NCBI RefSeq assembly: GCF_030247195.1
Contig: NC_080672.1
Span: forward strand, 352,344,413 to 352,408,412
Reading direction: 5' to 3'
Origin: Topomyia yanbarensis
Taxonomy: Eukaryota > Arthropoda > Insecta > Diptera > Culicidae
DNA: 64,000 nt
The notes beneath the pieces are model-generated. The model did no database searches. It had not been told where the DNA came from and saw only the letters and a program-made list of their open reading frames with translations. A program made the translations under genes and the position numbers. How positions within the stretch are numbered: position 1 is the stretch's first letter; every line of letters starts with the position of its first letter. Positions 58,709-64,000 of the stretch are shown one piece after another.

Positions 58709-59900
58709 TGCCTTTCTCATATAAAGAAAGGCTATGCAATCACTGTAAATATCGACTTTTTAACCGAGGCCCGGAGGGCCGAGTGTCATACACCATTCGA
58801 TTCAGTTCGTCGAGATCGGCAAATGTCTGTGTGTGTATGTATGTATGTGTGTGTATGTGTGTGTGTCATTTAAACTCACACAATTTTCTCAGAGATGGCC
58901 GAACCGATTTTCGCAAATTTAGTTTCATCTGAAAGGTATAACGCTCCCATAAGCTGCTATTGAATTTTTAGTTGATCCAACTTCCGGTTCCGGAGTTACG
59001 GGTTGAAGAGTGCAGTCACACAGCAATTTCCCATATAAATTGGTACCACCATGATGTTCAAATGATGTAAAACATATTAAAATTGATGTGACATTACTCT
59101 AGTTTGCGGGTCTAGATCACTAATGATCAATCAAAGCAGCTTTGACCACATTGGCCACCTATGACGGTTCATGACGCCCCCGGGGAACCCGCCAAGTTCT
59201 TAAGCTAATATCACACCCATTCCCCAACGAATTCTCTACCGATTTTTACAAACTTGATTTTAAATGAAAGATACAGTAATGCCATTGACTGCTGCTGAAT
59301 TTCATTCGGTTTTGACTCTTGCTTCCGGAGTTACAGGGGTGTTAGTAAGGATACACTGGAATTTCCTATATAAATCGGTACAATCGTAATACCTCAGAGG
59401 CTAAAAACTATTGAAATGGTCACCAAATTACTTCTAATCGCAGATCTAGATAACTAATTACCAATCAAACATTCTTTGAATATATTGTCCACTATCGACG
59501 ATTCCGGAAGTCCGGAATTCCGTGCATATTCCAAAATTAAAGTCACATCGGTTCTTCGGTGATGACTGAACCGATTTTCTCAAACCAAGTCTCAAATGGA
59601 AAGCAAAATATGCAGTTGAATATTCCGTCGCCGACCCTCCTCCCCCCCCCCCCCCCCGCCTTGCCCTTACACCTCCTTCCTTCATCACTTCCCTCCCCTT
59701 GGACCACCCTCACGCCCGCATTTTCTTCATCCACCCCGTATAACAAAATAAGATGAAGGATTTCTGACGCATCCTCCACTCCCACTCTACTAACCCCCCC
59801 ATTCCCTCCACTTTCAAACCCATTCCACCAACATTTCAAAATATAATCACATGAAGATAACATTGAACTCATGCTGATTAAGCTAATTAAATATTATTCT
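58709..59900 (+). repeat. Mosquito dispersed repeat, modular copy A
   Basis: The start GCCTTTCTCATATAAAGAAA is followed by GAGGCCCGGAGGGCCGAGTG, a GT/ATGT microsatellite (58826-58867) and then diverged modules. Each module opens near AGATGGCYGAACCGATTTT and closes near CCGGAGTTACGGGTTGAAGA. Module starts are near 58893, 59228 and 59558. A C-rich segment including a 16-C run lies at 59639-59680. The closing module is not present before the next copy begins. Confidence 0.8.
59642..59657 (+). repeat. Poly-C run
   Basis: Sixteen consecutive C, within a CT-rich stretch on the coding-like strand of the repeat. Length in the assembly may be unreliable. Confidence 0.9.
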
Positions 59901-59907
59901 TTTTCCT

Positions 59908-60890
59908 TTCTCATATAGAAAGGTTATGCAGTTGCTCCAAAAACCGACTTTCTAACCGAGGCCCGGAGGGCCGAGTCTCATATAACATTCGACTCAGTTC
60001 GCCGAGATCGCAAAATATCTCTGTGTATGTATGTGTATGTGTGTATGTATGTGTGTGTATGTGCGGATTTGTTAACAAAATGTCCCCATCGGTTTCTCGG
60101 AGATGGCTGAACCGATTTTTACAAACTAAGATCCAAATGAAAGGTATAATATTCCCATAGGTTGCTATTGAATTTCATTTACAACCGACATCTGGTTCCG
60201 GATTACGAGTTGAAGAGTATGGTTACAAAACAAAATTTGTTGATTTGTCCACATCGGTTTCTCGGAATTTTTTGAACCGATTTTGACAAACTTGATTTTA
60301 AATGAAAGGTCCATCAGCTGCTGTTGAATTTTGTGTGTATCCGAGTTCTGGTTCCTGAACTACAGGGTGATACGTACGATCACGCAGCAAATCCCGATTC
60401 TAACGAATTCTGCGATGAATGTAAGAAGGTGATTTTTTGCCAAAATGTAAACACAACTGTTGAATTTGTAGATCTGGGTCACCAACAGTCATTCAAAGTC
60501 TCTTTGCCCACACTGGCCATCATCGACGGATCCGGAAGCATCCAAATTCAGAATAACGGTTATATTGATTTCTCGAAAATGGCTAGACCGATTTGGTCAA
60601 CTTAGGCTCAAATAAAAGGTGTTGCGTCCCTGGAAACCGATACTAAATTCCATCTCCATCCGACTTCCGGCTCCGGAGTTACGGGTTGTGGAGTGCGATC
60701 ACATAGAAAACTCCGATTCAAACCGATACCGCGATGAATGCAAAAAGGTGCTCTTATATATACTTACCAAGTGTAATAAGAATGAAAGACATTTCCATAA
60801 TGTTATATTGTACGAACCAGCTATTAAATCGTAGTTTGGAGAAATGAGAAAGGCACAATTGCACCTCTAGGTGGATTAAAACAGGTTTTT
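59908..60890 (+). repeat. Mosquito dispersed repeat, modular copy B, complete
   Basis: It starts CCTTTCTCATATAGAAAGGT, continues with the GAGGCCCGGAGGGCCGAGTC block, a GT microsatellite (60022-60062) and three modules opening near 60100, 60265 and 60572, each resembling GATGGCTGAACCGATTTTT. It ends ATGAGAAAGGCACAATTGCA then CCTCTAGGTGGATTAAAACA. The 93-codon frame inside is a by-product. Start and end motifs match those of the inverted copy at 56388-57445. Confidence 0.83.
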
Positions 60891-60899
60891 TCTTAATAC

Positions 60900-63800
60900 G
60901 ATTATTAATAATCATCAAAGATTTCTTGTTGGAAATACGCTACTGAAGTCAAGTTCGAATGGAATAGAAAGTTCATTTGGATCAAGTATGATGCAACCGC
61001 TGTGTAAGGGTTAGACCAAATTGTTGAAAAAGGCAAAATTTTAAAATGCATATATGTTATATGTCGCCGAAAATTTAATTTTTGTATCACTTATATTGTT
61101 TTCTGATATAAATCATCATCGATATTGATATTTTTCCTGAAAACTAGAATTAATTTGAAGATACATCATGTATAGGTACTCTATCCCCTAAGAAAAGAAT
61201 ACATCAAAATCTTCCATCGGTGTTCTTACGCTGTACTAGCGACTCGTTCAACAGGCGTCTAGTACGTGTCCCGTTTTTATAGTTTTTTAAACATTTACTT
61301 GGGATTCTCATCAAACATCCCACTAGGGTTGTTTTACATCCTGCTAGCAAAACTTAACGAAGCCAAGATTCCTTCGGGAAGCAATCCTTGCCTATTCGTA
61401 TTTCCAACCCCACCATATTCCTAGAATCTAAAACCAACCCCTAAAACTCACGCTCGTTCCCATCGTCATACAACAGTTTTACTTCCAAAACCGAACACCT
61501 ACCACCACCGGCAGCACATTCCATTCAACGCTGGCTGAGAACTCGCTGATGAAACCAGCCCCGACGAAAAGTTCCACTAGCATCCGCCAGAGCACAATCC
61601 ACCAGTTTCCATCGTAGCATTCGACGCTTCGCTTTGACAAACACCAGCACACCACTGCGCATGACCGATTCCTCGAGCCATTCCTTTTCTGCGGAACGTT
61701 ACCCCACTCTCTGCAACGATCAGGTACACGTCGTTGACTTTCGCTGTGTGCAGAGTATTTGTCACCGCTGTGAATGCATTCACTGCCTGTCGAACAGCGT
61801 GTTGCGAGGGGGAAAAATAGGCGTGTCTTGCCGAAGTTATGAAGTGTGTGCGCGGAGCGGCCTGCTTGGATGCGGTGGTGTATAGTATTGCTCATAAACC
61901 GAGTGTGTTGTTTGTTGTGCTGTGCTGTGCTTGACGGTGCGGAACTTTACCGTCCTTTCATCCGTTCGTTCGTTCGTCCATCCATCGAACGATCCTGGTT
62001 CCCGTCCGTGGGAGGTAGTGGGCCGTGCGTTGGGTGGCGGTGGTAGTTGCTGCAAGTTAGCACAAGCGAACCGTTGTTGGTGTTTAAGTCACGCGGCAAA
62101 CCGGCGGCCCTGTTGCCGATGTGTGCGTGAGTGGCAGAGCGATGAATGTGTTTTTTTTCGTTGTTTTTGCATTCGATGGGTACGGCTGCAGATTCTGTAC
62201 AGTGGAGTGTGACTAGAAAAATAAGAACCATGCTGCGTGTAGAGTGAGTTTATATGCTGTACGCTTTTTTTTGTCCTATCGTGGTAATCATGCTGATTCC
62301 TTCTAAGATATCGTTAGTGGAAGATATAAAATAGGGAAGGAACAACAGCAACAGTAGGATCGATGAAGAAGAAAAAAAGGTTGGTTATGAAATAACATGC
62401 GCGAAGCCGTGCGAGGAACATGCAAAAATTGTAGGGGGGAAATCCTGTCGATGCCGGAGCGGGTGGTAGGGGGTGTACCGCAGCAGGCTAGATGACAAAT
62501 GTGCCAGTCCGGGTGCCAGTTCATCACCAGAAGTCCTTGCGAAACGAATCGCGCGGGATTCTCGGCCGATGGAAGCGAAGAGTAGTCAAAAGTTGTGTGA
62601 ATCGAAGGCAAAAAACGGGAAATCGCTGCAGGAAGTTAAATTAGTGACAATTATGGAAGGCATCTCTTTGGCGCGTCGGTGGCCGAAGACGTGCTATGTG
62701 CATAAAGAGTTGATTTTTTTTATTGAGCTGACTTTTCGAACAGTGGCGCCATTTGCCGTCTGCGGGAAACATGACGGGAAATAAGAGATGCGTTGTTTGC
62801 TACCCGGCTGCCATCCAGTGGGGAAAGTTGGAACCCCAGGCGGAGTGAGACTTTGATAAGTGACCGTGTCTTATCTGAGGTCGAGAGACGAAGGAACAAC
62901 ATCCAGTGGAAGCTGGAGTGTAGATACTATGTAGTCCGTCTCACTGTCCCGTGATAGGGTCTCGAACTGTTCCGAAGTGAAAGCGAGTGTTTTTGTGTGT
63001 GCTGATATGATTCATGGTTGCAGCGTAGGACGGTCATCGGTCGGTTTGCTCGGGACGGCGCGTGTGAGTGGTTTTCCTGTGAAATGCTATCACTGATAAC
63101 GAAATTCGATGGGAGAGGACGGGCGACAGACGGCTGTAGTGCGGGTCCCTCCCCCTCCCTATCACCATCCTGGCTCTGATGGAAGAGTCCAACACAGTAG
63201 TGGAGGCTCGATAAGACAACGACAGCCGGTTCTCGCATTCGACATGTGAACGACTTGTTAATATGACAGTTCAGTACACAGACGTGATGAGCAATAGGAG
63301 CGAGTGGAGGAACAAATAAAACAGGTTGGTTATCATTGGATGATTTATTGACGGCTTTGATTGAGTGCGGGGAATGGTCTTGTCGATGAGAGAGAGCGTG
63401 TGTACGTTGGGATTAGTGACAGATGATAAGCGTGGGGTTTCTGAAGGTCGATTTGTGTAGCTGGTGTTTATCACCAACTGCCAGGCAGGGTGATTATCGT
63501 TCGCGATAGTATTACAAATCATGTCAATATCAGTTCCACTTCCAATTGGATTTTAACCCTTCGGATGTCAAGGGAATCTTACAGGCCCGGCGGGTTACAA
63601 TTTTCAAGCTATGAGCATCTTGTAACTTAAAACAAATGATGGAACGTTTTTGGTAGTTCCGATTCTCGCACTGGAAAAAAACAGGTGCATATTTCAGCGA
63701 ATCTCAGGGGCAGTGTTTGAATCGCCACGATATTAGATCGTCTTTTGAGCTTTTTATACCATATTTAGACAATTTCTAGTAATCAAATAAATGAATAATT

Positions 63801-64000
63801 TCGAATCGGAAAAAAAATAGTTTACGGTCAGGAAAATTAGACATTAAGCAGCAACAAAAAAGTGAATCAAAAGAATCCTTCTGTATTGCCCAACAAACAA
63901 CAAAAACTGAACAAGTCTTTGATTCGAGATAATAAGCTGAACAAGAACTGTTTAAGCCATTATCCAGCTAAATAGTTTGTTGGGAGGGCTTGAAGACCCA
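60900..64000. other. Non-repetitive, GC-richer DNA; possible host gene flank
   Basis: From about 61200 onward the composition rises in GC and CpG, and no known repeat or retrotransposon motif appears. Open frames (for example 62473-62784, 103 residues, basic and Ser/Lys-rich) have no recognised domain. Promoter, untranslated exon or intron sequence of a host gene is possible, but no splice-supported coding exon was found. Confidence 0.4.

Noticed and set aside
60324..60605. 93-codon frame inside a mosquito repeat
   Set aside because: Other copies of the repeat do not keep the frame, and it has no domain.
62473..62784. 103-codon frame near the right end
   Set aside because: No recognisable domain or conserved motif. 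It could lie in untranslated host sequence.
1..64000. CRISPR array, rRNA or canonical tRNA gene
   Set aside because: The tandem arrays found lack unique spacers between constant repeats. tRNA-like boxes occur only in SINE-type context. No rRNA sequence was recognised.

Overview
This window looks like repeat-dense insect nuclear DNA, most probably from a mosquito (Culicidae, perhaps an Aedes-like species). It has no operons or long host open reading frames, its background is AT-rich, and it holds many non-LTR retrotransposons, palindromic MITEs and copies of a transcribed-looking repeat that I associate with culicine genomes (the unit opening GCCTTTCTCATATAGAAAGG). The species assignment rests on recognised repeat character and is inference. 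No complete host protein-coding gene, rRNA, tRNA gene or CRISPR array can be supported.

Layout. 1-3.8 kb: apparently unique AT-rich DNA with one GC-richer patch. 3.85-6.6 kb: an internally deleted R1-clade retrotransposon followed by degenerate tandem repeats. 6.8-7.8 kb: a satellite of about 150 bp period. 8.0-11.9 kb: a second, more decayed R1-clade element. 11.9-14.6 kb: a LOA-like retrotransposon (minus strand) split by a 1,455-bp hAT-like foldback element. 16.4-17.4 kb: a broken, unrecognised protein-coding remnant. 17.4-25 kb: a palindromic MITE, a GA microsatellite, a perfect hairpin, fragments of an I-clade retrotransposon and a 217-bp MITE. 25.8-29.6 kb: a pogo/Tigger-like element with TA duplications that holds a palindromic MITE and a tRNA-related SINE, with a hAT MITE landed exactly on its end. 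30.2-34.5 kb: a nearly complete two-ORF CR1/L2-type retrotransposon (minus strand). 35.5-37.4 kb: a non-autonomous hAT element with a perfect 8-bp duplication. 37.7-39.4 kb: two joined fragments of an I-clade retrotransposon. 39.8-49.6 kb: AT-rich DNA, one GC-richer patch and several MITEs, one nested in another. 49.8-57.4 kb: a large nested cluster in which one mosquito repeat copy is split by several kilobases of insertions, including an RTE-clade retrotransposon with an uninterrupted ORF and a perfect 13-bp target duplication. 57.5-60.9 kb: a TTTAT-rich tract and two modular mosquito repeats. 61-64 kb: GC-richer, apparently non-repetitive DNA that could be the flank or 5' end of a host gene.

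The genes here do not form a pathway. The interest lies in transposition history: insertion order can be read directly from interruptions, target-site duplications and the degree of ORF decay. The RTE copy and the CR1/L2-type copy are the youngest-looking retrotransposons. The R1, LOA and I-clade fragments are old.
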